DNA of 64,000 bases from Chrysomallon squamiferum (GCA_012295275.1 CM022673.1:1923605-1987604), one strand, 5' to 3'. Positions 28,082 through 39,494 are shown, numbered from the stretch's first letter. Program-made: numbers and translations. The notes: a model not told the origin generated them from the letters alone.

Positions 28082-28690
28082 TATTTTACTGCTTATAAGA
28101 AAGTGAATATAAAAGATGGATTGCTGGTTACTGATTATAGAGCCCGCCGAGATGTGACAGTGAGTTTTCTTCTCAATCATCGTTACCCCTGAAACCATTT
28201 GCAAACTACATCTCTGCGTTAACCATTAACATATTGATGTGTTGTACACAAATACCAGTATTCATTCAGTCCCTTTAATATCTGGAAAAATGCCTACGTT
28301 GATGGAAACCACAGACGTGACGGAAAATGACGCATTACATTTTAAACATCAAAGTGACAGAAATTTCGTTTATTGGACTGAGTATCATGTCTAGAGATTT
28401 TACAACAGTAAGGTGAAAAAAACGTGATGCATCGTTTTCTGTTATTACAGATACGTGTCCCGTTGTTCTTCCTGTTGATACATTTAATACTGTTACTTCT
28501 GCTGCTACTGCTGCTACTGCTGTGTTAATACTGTCCAAGCTACTTGTTATTATTATGTACAGTGCTATCGCTATTGTTATTTCTATTATTACAGTCCAGG
28601 AACTGATTTTGTTTCGCTACAAATATTCAGAAGGTTTGATGGTAGATTTACTATTATTACTATTACTGCTTCTAGTAAGCAAATACTAGT
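28082..28690. other. Unique sequence, no supported gene
   Basis: Degenerate GCT/ACT triplets begin near 28490; otherwise nothing identifiable. Confidence 0.45.
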
Positions 28691-28885
28691 ACTACTACTA
28701 TGGCTGCTGCTGCTTCTGCTAAAACTACTACAGTAACAACAACAACAACAACTACTACTACTCCTATTACTACTACTACTACTCCTATTACTACTACTAC
28801 AACAACAACAACTACTACTACTACTACTACTACTACTGCTACTATTACTCCTGCTGTCGCTGCTCAAACTGTTATCATCATCATC

Positions 28886-28940
<55 letters not shown>
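28691..28940. repeat. Compound (ACT)n-(AAC)n-(AAT)n triplet array
   Basis: ACT blocks alternate with AAC blocks to about 28850, then about 22 AAT triplets at 28875-28940. Long frames on both strands follow from the triplet repeat. Confidence 0.93.
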
Positions 28941-28941
<1 letters not shown>

Positions 28942-29942
28942 TAGAATTAGAATTAATCAAAACGTTCGAAAGCAATTCGCTTGGGACTAACCTAACACAT
29001 AGGTTAACAACATTTATTGTTATCAACAGTAATCAAAGTAATTTACAGTTTAATTTTTAATGCGATAACGGTTACTAATTCCCTCTTGCACTGTCAGACA
29101 TACAGACACATTCACACCAAACGCGCTACGTCTTCTTATAAACACTCAGATAAGAAAGACCACCTGAACAGCAGACACATTTTACACGACACCCTCGTTA
29201 TCACAACTGTTAATTACCACAGATTTTAATGAGCAAAGAGAGACACGTAAAACTTACGTTTACTGATTAGATAGATAACACATTATAAATTAAAAGATAA
29301 AATAGTTACAGTGTGTGTGGTGGTGTTAGGAGACCGCGTTCTTAAATCTTATATTCTTTCATGTAACTTTTTTTTATGTTTCTAGAGATAAAACTTTATT
29401 ATTAATAAAGTAAAGTAAAATAGCGGACCCAGGTAAAACGCATTAAAGTTGCTATTTACTTCTTTTTTTCTGTTGTTTTTTTCGGAGCTGTTTTAGTACA
29501 CATAAATGAAAACAAGAAGTAGTTAGCATATCTTTAGTTGATCTAATAATTTCAAATATTTGGTTTTGTAAAATGTTTAGTTATGGAACGACCTCACCGG
29601 GATAATTATAAAAAAATAAGTGAATAAATAAAATTGATTCTGAGTTTATTATTATTGATACTTTTTTATTTGCAAAATACATTCATAACTTTTCAAAGTA
29701 TGGTAATTATATGTATGATGTTTTATTCATACTTTTACATTTCCAATTCAAAATAGCATTTTTGGAAGTAAATAGTCGGGTAGCTTTTGACATTTTGTAA
29801 CCTTTTTCGTAACCTTTGTAGGGATTTTTTATGTAGCTGAGAACCTTTAACAAACTTGTTACAGAACAGTATGTGTATTTTTGTTGTTTTAGAGCAAACA
29901 GTCTGTGTATATGTTGTTGTTGTAGTTTTTTTTTTCAGGTTT
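28941..29942. other. Unique AT-rich sequence
   Basis: No gene supported. The right end may lie beyond the 3' end of the RASSF9/10-like gene. Confidence 0.45.
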
Positions 29943-29965
29943 TTTATTATGTTTATTTTTTTATT
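29943..29965 (-). terminator. Candidate polyadenylation signal cluster
   Basis: Three AATAAA hexamers on the minus strand (29960-29965, 29952-29957, 29943-29948) lie about 450-475 bp after the stop codon of the RASSF9/10-like gene. The region is AT-rich, so chance hexamers are common. A nearer TATAAA variant occurs around 30250. Confidence 0.3.
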
Positions 29966-30149
29966 GATTAATTCATTGATTGACTAATTAATAGACTGAC
30001 TGACTGACTGATTGATTTAAAAAAATGATAGTTAGTAATGATCATCATAACTGTTATTATTATCGCTATTGTTGTAGTTATCAGTAAATCCATTTTGTTG
30101 TTGTTGCAATGTTAATAACAAATAATTCTTAATACTATAACGATTGTAC

Positions 30150-30152
30150 AAA

Positions 30153-30191
<39 letters not shown>
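30150..30191. repeat. (AAAT)n microsatellite in the likely 3' UTR
   Basis: About 10 tetramers. In the sense of the minus-strand gene this is (AUUU)n, i.e. overlapping AUUUA pentamers about 230 nt after the stop codon. Confidence 0.95.
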
Positions 30192-30255
30192 GACATTTAA
30201 AATCACATCTTTTCTTTTTTTCAGTCTTTTTCGTTGTTATATTACAGTATATATT

Positions 30256-30259
<4 letters not shown>

Positions 30260-30319
<60 letters not shown>
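30260..30319. repeat. (AAT)n microsatellite in the likely 3' UTR
   Basis: About 20 AAT triplets, reading UUA/AUU in the minus-strand transcript. Confidence 0.97.
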
Positions 30320-30320
<1 letters not shown>

Positions 30321-30417
30321 TCATTGTTATAGTATCACTGTACCTTTTGCTTTACAATTAAAACAGTAACAACCAGGCACTAAATGAAATGCATACCTTT
30401 GACAAATACTATTTACA

Positions 30418-32028
30418 TTACACCAGAGTCTCTAGTCCTGGTGATTCATCGCTGTGCATTGAACTTAGACCCGTATCAGAATCGTTGTCGTCACGTAACT
30501 GTTTGCACGACCTTTCAAGAATCGAATAATGGCCGTCATTTGCGTACGTATACATTGTGGGCGGAAGAAAATAGTTCCGACTTCCGTTAAATTGCATGTC
30601 GGTCCTGTGTTGATTGTCGTGGTTTCTGAAATCCCCGAGTGAATCGCCGTTAATACACGACTTGCCATTTGACTGTTTTACAACTTCTCTGTTTTTCAAA
30701 ATGGACGTTACCCTCGGTTCGGTTCGCTTTGAATGATTCGGTGCGGCGTTTTGGTCCGATTCAGGAGGGCGTGCCTTTAACGGAATGTCGCTGTGAATAT
30801 GCTGCAGCTGATTTATCTTGTTTTGATTGTTTTCAGTTAGATTTTCTTTTGACGTACCTATCACGTGCATATGGTTCAACGTATCATCAAACGTCACTGA
30901 TTTCGCTCTGATTCTAGGATACTGATCGTGCACGTGCAGCTGACCTACGCCGTCGTCGTCACAATCAAGGTCAAGGTCACGGACAGGAATCACGGTTCTA
31001 GTTTGCTCACTCTGTGTAGGAGTGGCATCCAAACTTTCCAGTTCCGTTTTCAGTGATTTGAGTATTTGATGCTTCACACTAATTTGCTGGTCATAGTACT
31101 GAAGTTCCTTTTTCATTCCTTCTTCTTTGTATCTCTGCATCATATTAGCCGTGACTAGTCGATTAATTTCCACCTGAATCTGGTCGCACCGTTCACTTTC
31201 CTCCGAATTAACCACATCGCCGGAGTCTGACGGGCAGGCGCTGTTCTGCCCGCCTGACACAGAACTCTCTTGAATTCTAGACGTCAGCTCTCGAATCCTG
31301 CTTTTCTCTTTCTCAATTCTGTCTTCGAGTTCCAGAATCCTGTCGCAGAACTCCAGATACTCTTCCATTTCTTCTTCGCGAACGTTCGTCAGGCATCCGT
31401 CCATGCTGCTGTCGTCGCTGTGGCTCTCCATGTAGGCGTTCTGGACGTAGTCCTCGCCGTTCTCGTGGATTCTGCTGTAGTGACGCTTCGTCTCGAGGTT
31501 CTCGATGAGCTGCTCGGTTTCCTCGATCCTCTCTCGGATGTCGTGCAGTCTGCGCTCCTGCGTGATGACCAGTTTGACGACGCCCTCCAAGCACCGCATC
31601 TGCCCCGCGTCGTGACACTTTTCGTGACCGCAGCAGCCTCGGTTTCGAGAAGCGTGCCGTGACCTGTGTTTGCTTTTCCTGTGTCGTCGCTTGGACCGCG
31701 AAAGCTCTCCCGGAAGAAAGTAGTCGTCCAGCTTCCTCATGTCCAGCTGAACGTTGCACTGCTCGGCTCCCCACGCCTTCCACACCTTCAGCAGCTTCGT
31801 CCGCGCCTGCAGAGGTCGCTCCACCTCACGCCATCGCTCGAAGATAGCGTAGTTCTCCGTGCCGTTGACCTCGTGTTTGTCGTCGTGGTAGAGGAGAGCG
31901 TAGATGATGTCGTCGCACGTCGTGCGTTTCGTTAGACCGGTGACCCATCGCTGTACGCCGTTGACCCAGATTGGCACGTCGATGGAAGTGGGATCGGGTG
32001 ACTCAGACAGAAAGTTATTTTCATTCAT
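30418..32028 (-). CDS. RASSF9/RASSF10-like Ras-association domain protein, last coding exon (536 codons)
   Basis: Probable scaffold of the N-terminal RASSF group (RASSF7-10), which acts at cell cortex, junctions or endosomes rather than as an enzyme. Visible order: a short leader, then a Ras-association domain at about residues 17-98 with GLTKRTT (31-37), FERWREVERPL (63-73) and KVWKAWG (81-87). A basic stretch follows (111-130), then a Cys/His cluster (132-146). Likely coiled coils lie at about 147-182, 216-256 and 278-336, with the family motif NGEDYVQNAY at 190-199. The tail contains KSVTF (376-380), SILK (442-445), the RASSF9/10 motif DSDTGLSSMHS (516-526) and a C-terminal ETLV. From memory, human RASSF9 shares the RA core, the coiled-coil motif and the tail motif, and has a comparable layout. 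The start at 32028 follows the first ATG. A splice acceptor ends directly in front of it and a TGA lies in frame 24 bases upstream, so either the ATG starts translation after a 5' UTR exon or a coding first exon lies upstream, unseen. No neighbouring gene. Assignment to RASSF9 versus RASSF10 (single invertebrate orthologue, cf. Drosophila Meru) is left open. Confidence 0.9.
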   Translation of the reverse strand: MNENNFLSESPDPTSIDVPIWVNGVQRWVTGLTKRTTCDDIIYALLYHDDKHEVNGTENYAIFERWREVERPLQARTKLLKVWKAWGAEQCNVQLDMRKLDDYFLPGELSRSKRRHRKSKHRSRHASRNRGCCGHEKCHDAGQMRCLEGVVKLVITQERRLHDIRERIEETEQLIENLETKRHYSRIHENGEDYVQNAYMESHSDDSSMDGCLTNVREEEMEEYLEFCDRILELEDRIEKEKSRIRELTSRIQESSVSGGQNSACPSDSGDVVNSEESERCDQIQVEINRLVTANMMQRYKEEGMKKELQYYDQQISVKHQILKSLKTELESLDATPTQSEQTRTVIPVRDLDLDCDDDGVGQLHVHDQYPRIRAKSVTFDDTLNHMHVIGTSKENLTENNQNKINQLQHIHSDIPLKARPPESDQNAAPNHSKRTEPRVTSILKNREVVKQSNGKSCINGDSLGDFRNHDNQHRTDMQFNGSRNYFLPPTMYTYANDGHYSILERSCKQLRDDNDSDTGLSSMHSDESPGLETLV

Positions 32029-32056
32029 CTGGAAATAACAACAAGATCTCAGTTAA
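32029..32056 (-). promoter_or_regulatory. 3' splice acceptor of the RASSF9/10-like exon
   Basis: Minus strand reads TTGTTGTTATTTCCAG immediately before the ATG, with a branch-point-like TTTAACTG about 23 nt upstream. It is a good match to a spliceosomal acceptor, so the exon probably begins exactly at the ATG. Confidence 0.7.
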
Positions 32057-32596
32057 AGTTTTAAAATATTTTTTTTTTTTATTTGTATTTCCTTATAAAT
32101 AACAATACAAGAGTAATATGATTTTTGAGTGATATAAAAAATAATATTCCCTAACTCAGTGTTCTTATTTCTATCATAATTTTTTTTTTCTATTTTCTTT
32201 TTTATTTTCACGTCCTTCTTGCTTGATTCCATTTTTCTTTCGTTTTTTATGTTTTTCTTTCTTTGTTCCATCATTTGTTCATTGCATTTCGTCTTGACTA
32301 ATTTTATGTATCGTTAAAAAAAAAGTTTTAGTTTGTTTGACAACATTAATTTATAAATTAGTAAATAAAAATAGCAAATAACACGTGGAGTTTTCCTACT
32401 TCCTTAACCAGAATGATAACACAAGAATGAACGTAAAAACAGGTTTTTCCTTATTTAACGTTTACTTCATTGAACCCTTCAAATAAATTGAAAACAAACT
32501 GACAAGGAAAGGAAATGATAATTACTTTTCTTTTTTATTAAATAATATAAATATTAAATAAATAAATAAATAAATAAAATAAAATAAAAAAATAAA

Positions 32597-32636
<40 letters not shown>

Positions 32637-33250
32637 TAATGGGAACAAAAACAACAGCAAAAATAAGGATTGTTAAAACCAAATAAATAAAGAACGAGAA
32701 GACATAAATTAAACGAAATTTAAAAATGATTACATTAATTTAACAAATAACTTCAACGGGAACAACAAAAACAACGACAACTGCAGCATCAACAGTAACA
32801 TAAAGAAGAAGAAGAAGGAGAAGAAGAAGAAGAAGATAAAGACGAAAAAGAAAGAAGAAGAAAAAAGTTTAGAAGATTAATAACGTTTTCAAAAATAGCA
32901 ACAACTGAGGCAGTAACTTGACACGTTCGTCTGATCGACTCGTCACTGTACAAATTCCACGCAGGTTTAAATCTTATTTCACGGATTTTAATCGGATTGT
33001 TACAACTCCGCCTAAACTGCAAACAATAATTTCCATAGTAAATAAGTGAAAAACGCAATATCTTTATCTAAAGTGTGAATGATGGATAAATAGTGTGGAA
33101 AATAAATGCAGAGAGTAATTTTAAAGTCAGTCTGTACTTAATCTGTTAACAGGTCTTTTTTATAACTCATTACACATAGTCAAACAAAAACACATATACA
33201 CGTTTGTATCCCTATCTGTCTCTCTGTTTCTCTTTTTCTCTCGCTCTCTC
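32057..33250. other. AT-rich sequence, probable intron of the RASSF9/10-like gene
   Basis: Contains (AAAT)n/(AAT)n at about 32557-32636 and a (GAA)n stretch at about 32802-32860. No exon recognised. Intron identity is inferred from the acceptor at 32029. Confidence 0.45.
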
Positions 33251-33253
33251 TAT

Positions 33254-33327
<74 letters not shown>
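33251..33327. repeat. (CT)n microsatellite
   Basis: About 36 CT dinucleotides, with a less perfect CT-rich lead-in from 33217. Confidence 0.97.
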
Positions 33328-33330
<3 letters not shown>

Positions 33331-35661
33331 CTATCTACCAAACTACAGTCCTACCTTCCTATTTACGTATCTATCTATCTATTTGTAATAAACAAAATTG
33401 TTCTGAAGTGCTAAATATTCATTCATTCACATTATATATAACACCCTCCATTTTGGTTCAAGGCAACTAAAAATTCAGGAATCAGTTTAAACAAAACATA
33501 CTGTACTTGAAAACAAGGTTAAATATGTTTTGTTCAGTGTCATGCATTTTAAAACATCTATCGTGACAACTGTATGTTTTTCAGAACTGTACTGTTCATG
33601 AATGTAAAGTGTGCTACTGTTTTGTTTTGTTTTTTCGATTTACAGCTGCCGCAGAAATTAACCGTATTATAAATCATAGAGTACTAATGTTTGAAGTGAC
33701 AATCACATCAATAATCCATTTATTAAATATCATTTTTAAATCTGTCATTTTCATATGACACAGTTCTATTGTCTAAGCGGCCAGCTGGAAACATTAGTTG
33801 TCTCAGTTTGAGAAAACATAGTAACAGCTTTTCCGAAATTCAAATACAAAGAGAATTATCAAAACCAAATAAATAAATAAATAAATAAAATTAACAACAA
33901 CAACAACAACAACAATAATAATAATAAACTGGAGTTTAAACGCTTATTTAGAAAAAAAAAATGTCATCCATACTCACAAATACAAAATAGAAGATTTTGT
34001 TTTCAGTGTCGTAGATAAAAGTAATTATGTATACCATAACACAAATAGATGTCCATGCTCCAAAACGAAAACCTTCCTTCTACATCTGGATTAAAGATGA
34101 TCTTCACTAATCAGACATTTATTTATTTATTAATAAATTACCACAGAAGAGAGAGAGAAAGAAAAAATCTTTGTTTGCTTACATCTTTTCATCTCCAATC
34201 TTCTTTGATATGAGTAAACTGCAAGTAACGTCGTTTTGTAATCTGTTTTCAAAAACGTGTCGTAATCTCATCAAATAACGTTTTCCCACCTTTTTCACAC
34301 ACGGACAAGGATCGATTACAAGTCCACATAAATGAATAAATAAATAAATTAATGAATGAAAGGTCTGTTTGCACTCTGCCTACGTTAAAAAAGAATGTAT
34401 TTCGTTAGCATTCCGTCGTACATTTCCCAACGAATAAAAAAAAAATAATAATAATAATAACAACAAATAACTAGCACACACAGACAACAAACAATATGGA
34501 CAAAAAAGCCTCCTACTACGAATGGCATGTATCAGTTTACTGAGTCGACTCATCCGCGAAGTGTCCTCCTACTGCAGCAGATTCAACGAGTCGAATCAGC
34601 TGGATGCACAAACTGAACGGCGGGGAGTACACACGAAAGACACGCAGAACGTCAGCCACGCATGCACAGAAACAAACGTTGTCAGACTTGACCTCGCGTT
34701 ATCTGTCTGTCATTACAGCGGCACGGGTCAGCGCTCGACGTTTTGTGAGTGTTTGATGGATAAAACCTTATCTCGAATTGTTGTCCCAGGGGCAATTCAG
34801 ATTTTTTTTATTCTTTTTTTTTTTTTTTTTTTTTTTTTGTATACGTCATATCAAAACGACAGCTGTTATCTACGAAATGGTATTGCGATACTTAAAGGTT
34901 GTCGATGATAGCTTGTTGAAGGCAAGGATAGGGTGGACGTGTGTACACAAAAAAAGGTCGAAGATACTCCGGGTATACAGATAACACGGACGATATACAT
35001 ACAAAAATTACAGCAATAATGTGTTGCACTTATATCTCAAAAAGACAGATCAAATCGAATCATAGATCGGAGTATATGATTATCAAAACATAATGCAACA
35101 CAATTTCTATCTACATACTTAAATTTTGACCAAAATCCATAGAAGTTACAAAGTGTTATTCTATCACAGTTTCACATATTGGTTATGATTCGTATTGTTA
35201 TGAGTATCGTCGATTTATTTTTACAGTTGTCAATAATAATTATTTCAAAACTATAATCATAATCTAATCCTGGTCAGTCTGTTTATTCCGTGATTAACGA
35301 CGGAGAAGGAAATCCCTAGAGGACATAGGGCAACGTCCATTTGGCTCTGACCCCAGAAATATGGACGTTGGCGCTGATTAATATTTTAAATACACTGTCA
35401 CGTTTTAAATTATTCATCATTATTAGTGTAATGTGAGATATCAAAGCGAGTTGTTTATTAACATCACAGCACTGGATATTGAACGACAACGTGCGAATGA
35501 AGAGTTTTGAATGTGACTTGTCAGGAAAATCTGCAGTCACTTCTAGGTGGTATATTTTGTCAAATAACAACAAATAACTTTTTTTTTCTATTCCAGTATC
35601 TGAACATACTATTACTGGAATAAAAATAATATGATAAACACAAAGGAAAATTATGTTTCAA

Positions 35662-35663
<2 letters not shown>
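33328..35663. other. Mostly unique sequence with a GC-richer island
   Basis: Small AAAT/AAC/AAT patches near 33868-33930, 34335-34348 and 34443-34460; a T run at 34814-34838. The segment 34500-34790 is clearly less AT-rich than its surroundings and could hold a 5' exon or promoter of the minus-strand gene, but no donor or start was identified there. Confidence 0.4.

Positions 35664-35706
<43 letters not shown>
35664..35706. repeat. (AAT)n microsatellite
   Basis: About 14 perfect AAT triplets. Confidence 0.96.
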
Positions 35707-35707
<1 letters not shown>

Positions 35708-36301
35708 GTAAAGCAAAAGGAAGAAAAGTGAAAAAAAACTGTAACACAATAAATACAGCTGACGCATTTTTTTTTTTAATTTAAGAATAAAATGAAATCT
35801 CAAATTAATCTCTGTAATGTATTTCCATACATGCACAGCTTATATACACCCGGATATAAAAATTTTAAAAAAGGGAAAAATCTTAATCATAATGGACCGA
35901 CCACAATAAAGAGCTTAACGTCATGTCGAAATTAGGTTCGTTATCGCAACAGTGTTTGTGTACGAGAGTGAGCCGTCGATAACAGGTAATGACGGGGTAC
36001 CAGCAACAGGGTCGACAACAGTTAATAACGTAAGACGTAAGACTTTTTCCTTGTCACTCGCTTGACGTTTTACGCCTGCAGTGGCGCAGACTTGAGGTCA
36101 CGCGATTAGAAATAGGTCGATCGTGAGAAAATATCGTAAGTATGTTAAGACACATGTAATTATAATTTACACACTGCGCAGGCATGTGCATAGTTACATA
36201 TGCATTACAGAAGAGCAGTAATAGTGTAATATATAAATTGTTAAATCTTTTTCTGGTTATATTTCTCGTTTAGAAACGATGAAATCTATATTCAGTGTAT
36301 A
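35707..36301. other. Unique sequence, no supported gene
   Basis: GC-richer, array-free patch at about 35930-36125; nothing recognisable. Confidence 0.45.
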
Positions 36302-36387
36302 TCTCTATCTATCTGTCTGTCTATCTGTCTGTCTATCTATCTATCTGTCTATCTATCTGTTTATCTATCTATATATCTGTCTGTATG

Positions 36388-36432
<45 letters not shown>

Positions 36433-36510
36433 CACACACATATACATATCCACATATCTATATACATACATACATACCCAGATATATACCCACACATATA
36501 CACACATAAC
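36302..36510. repeat. Compound (CTAT/CTGT)n-(TA)n-(CA/TACA)n microsatellite
   Basis: TATC/TGTC tetramers to about 36385, about 20 TA dinucleotides (36388-36428), then CACA/TACA/CCCA steps. Confidence 0.95.
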
Positions 36511-36540
36511 TAATAAATATAAGAACCCAAAGGTTATATA

Positions 36541-36650
36541 GACACACAAAGTAACAAGAAAGTTACACACACACATACAGACACGCATATGCACACACAT
36601 ACACACATACACACATAAACACACAAGCACACATACACAAACATACACAA
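36541..36650. repeat. Degenerate (CA)n/(CATA)n tract
   Basis: ACAC blocks separated by ATAC, AGAC and AAAC steps; a decayed relative of the preceding compound array. Confidence 0.8.
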
Positions 36651-36933
36651 CATAAAACGAGCATTAGAGGGACATAACTCTTTCATTACTTTCATTACAA
36701 AATCTATTTTCGTTTTTCCATTACCAGTATGTAAACTTTTACAATGCTCTTTATTATAGACAGGATACCACGTGCCATGGGCTTTACTGAACAGTTGTGG
36801 GCAATGGTTGGAATGGGATGTAGCCAAATGCGCCATTGCCAAGAATGGCTCTGTAATACATGTGCATCTTGTTAGTGATTGATCACTGTACCATGTGGGG
36901 AAATACTAGAAATATACTTCCTTAATATATATG

Positions 36934-36966
<33 letters not shown>

Positions 36967-36978
36967 ATAAAATCTACA

Positions 36979-37014
<36 letters not shown>

Positions 37015-37651
37015 TATTTTCATGTATACTCAATGTCGAATATTTATAAAGAGTGAAACCTAACAGAGCATGAAAGCGTGTTCTTCAAACACTGATTCAT
37101 CTTATGCACTTGTGTTTTCTATTTTAAACACATTAGATTATATCGCTAAACAGTAAGCAAAGATTTATTATTATATTTTTTTTCATTTACCACTCATTGA
37201 ATAATCAAATATTTTCGTCGTTTTAATATTCTTCATAAATCGTTTATTTATTTATCTGCACGGGCTTCTATAATAAATCTTTTTTTTTTTTTTTTTTTTG
37301 TCGCTAGCTCTGAATAGACGTTAATGTGATGATAAAGATCAGTTTATGATTAATTAATGCATTCCAACAGCCACGGGTACAAATTTCACTTCAGTGATGG
37401 TCCAGTGGGTTTCTATCGCTGTTGCTGGTCACAGAGACGAAGTTACGAGGCTGTTCTCAGTTAGATTCGAGAGTGTTTACTTTCGTAAAATAAATAAGAA
37501 ATTTCTCATTGTCCCTAATGGCTCTCGTTTGTACTGTGTTTTCTTTGAAAGTAAATATTGTGTGTGTGGGTGTAATGAGCAAAAGAAACAGGTAACGATA
37601 AACAAGAATAAAAAAAAACTCTTTTTCAGTATGTATTTGTGTTTATCTGTG
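36651..37651. other. Unique sequence with T runs
   Basis: Short (TATG)n at 36935-36968, a 29-T run at 36983-37011 and a T run at about 37280-37299. No gene recognised. Confidence 0.45.
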
Positions 37652-37850
37652 TAATGTATGTATGTATGTATATATGTATGTATGTATGCATGTATGTATG
37701 TATGTGTGTGTGTCTATATGTATGTATGTATGTCTGAATGTATGCATGTATGTATGTATGTATGTATGTGTGTGTGTATGTGTATGTGTGTGTGTGTATG
37801 TATGTATGTATGTATGTATGTATGTATGTATGTATGTATGTATGTATGGA
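37652..37850. repeat. (TATG)n microsatellite with GTGT patches
   Basis: TATG tetramers interrupted by TGTG and TCTG steps over nearly 200 bp. Confidence 0.97.
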
Positions 37851-38574
37851 GGCCTGCCTAAAAACAAAAGTAAAGTATGTCAAGATTATCTTACCCCCGT
37901 CATGAAATCATTTTAAATAACTTTCTCCTTCATGTACAGAATTCCAAACGAAGTTTCAACCGTATAAGTCTGTCCAATCCTTTTTTAATACCGCAAACCG
38001 TGATTTCTATTAAATAAATTCACACACAGGTATTTTGCTAAGCAGATCTAAACTGCACTTCTATTGTGATTGGCAAATATGCAATATGTGATCAGCTTTG
38101 TTACTATTTTCGTACATAACCATTCACTGGCGTTGGACAAGGTTACATTCTTTCACCCACCTTATTTGCGTTACGCATTATTCGCTAACACTGTTTTAGA
38201 AAAGCACTATTAAAGCCAGCACATAACCAAATCCTTAAATCGCCGTAAACCGAAATTTGATTAACTGTCTTATGTTATATTTCCATTACACGGTTTGCCG
38301 ACCGTGTACAAATGGGCTTAGTTAAAGCGAGGGCTTGGTGTCAAAGCGGAGATGGTATATACAAATTAGGTGCATTGTAAAAAATCAGAATGGCCGTGTT
38401 AGTCACCCATGTAGACTGATTGTTATTTAATGCCGGCAGTTTTCAACACTGTCAATGTGGCTGTCATAACATCCACTTAAACCTTACTGCAGGGGCTGGA
38501 TGTCTGTTAACCGTTACTCCAGTCTGTCAACAACTAACCACACCATCGAAGATTAAAAAAATACGAAAAAAAAT
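37851..38574. other. Unique sequence, no supported gene
   Basis: Array-free; nothing recognisable on either strand. Confidence 0.45.
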
Positions 38575-38700
38575 CTATGTGTGTGTGTGTGTGGGTGTAC
38601 CACACCAAAATTAAAAAAATGTAGAAATCTCTGTTTGTGCTGTTTGTGCGTGCGTGCGTGCGTGTGTGTCTATGTGTGTGTGTGTATGTGGATGTATGTA
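38575..38700. repeat. Interrupted (GT)n tract
   Basis: GTGT blocks at 38578-38600 and 38640-38692 separated by unique sequence; the second includes (GTGC)n. Confidence 0.85.
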
Positions 38701-39338
38701 TATACACACATACACATATACATATCTTTGCTTTATAAATATACACAAAAGACACATAATTTAAATTACTGTGTATGTGTGTGTATATAAATTATATATG
38801 TCCATACATACATGCATAGTAAAACATATAAAAGATAATTACTGTGCAAACGTTAATAAATATAAACATATAATAATAATAATAATAATAACACAGTAAA
38901 AACGAACGACAGCAATAACACAGACCTAACATACTAATAAATTAAGCAGGGACTACGTAGTTGTCGTTTTTGACACAATACCTGAAACGTAAACCGTCTC
39001 ACTTCAACGTGAGTCTTCTCGTATTTCCTAACTCAGCCCTGCCCAGCATTTTCAACACGTGTGTAAAAAACAGTACAGGCAAACCAGCATGTACATGCTC
39101 GACTGTGTAATACGAAAACCAACACGGATAAACACTATAATCAAACACTGTTTTCGAGAAGGAAACAGGAGGGAATAACGCTTTGTCACGCGGGCAGTTT
39201 AACTTACTTGTCAGAGCGAAACAGGCGGCGTTGTGGCGGTTGTAACTGTACGTCCACGTGAACCACGTCAGACAGTTAGTACGTGAAATGTTCCGTTACG
39301 AAATCAAACACGTGATGCTTTTAGTTGACATTTTTGCC
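38701..39338. other. Unique sequence with a donor-like site on the minus strand
   Basis: The segment 38950-39300 is array-free and comparatively GC-rich. On the minus strand a GCTCTGACAA|GTAAGT donor-like site ends at 39208/39207, preceded by a CACGTGG E-box-type motif near 39254-39260. It could be a 5' exon of the RASSF9/10-like gene; unproven. Confidence 0.3.
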
Positions 39339-39494
39339 TATATATATATATATATATATAAGTCTCTGTGTGTCTGTCTGTGTATGTATGTATGTATGTA
39401 TGTATGTATGTATGTATGTATATATGTACGTATGTATGTATGTATGTATGTATATTATGTATATGTATATATGTATCTGTACACACACACAGAG

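Noticed and set aside
31270-31935. Antisense open frames on the plus strand over the RASSF9/10-like exon
   Set aside because: They mirror the GC-rich, well-supported minus-strand coding sequence and have no family resemblance of their own.
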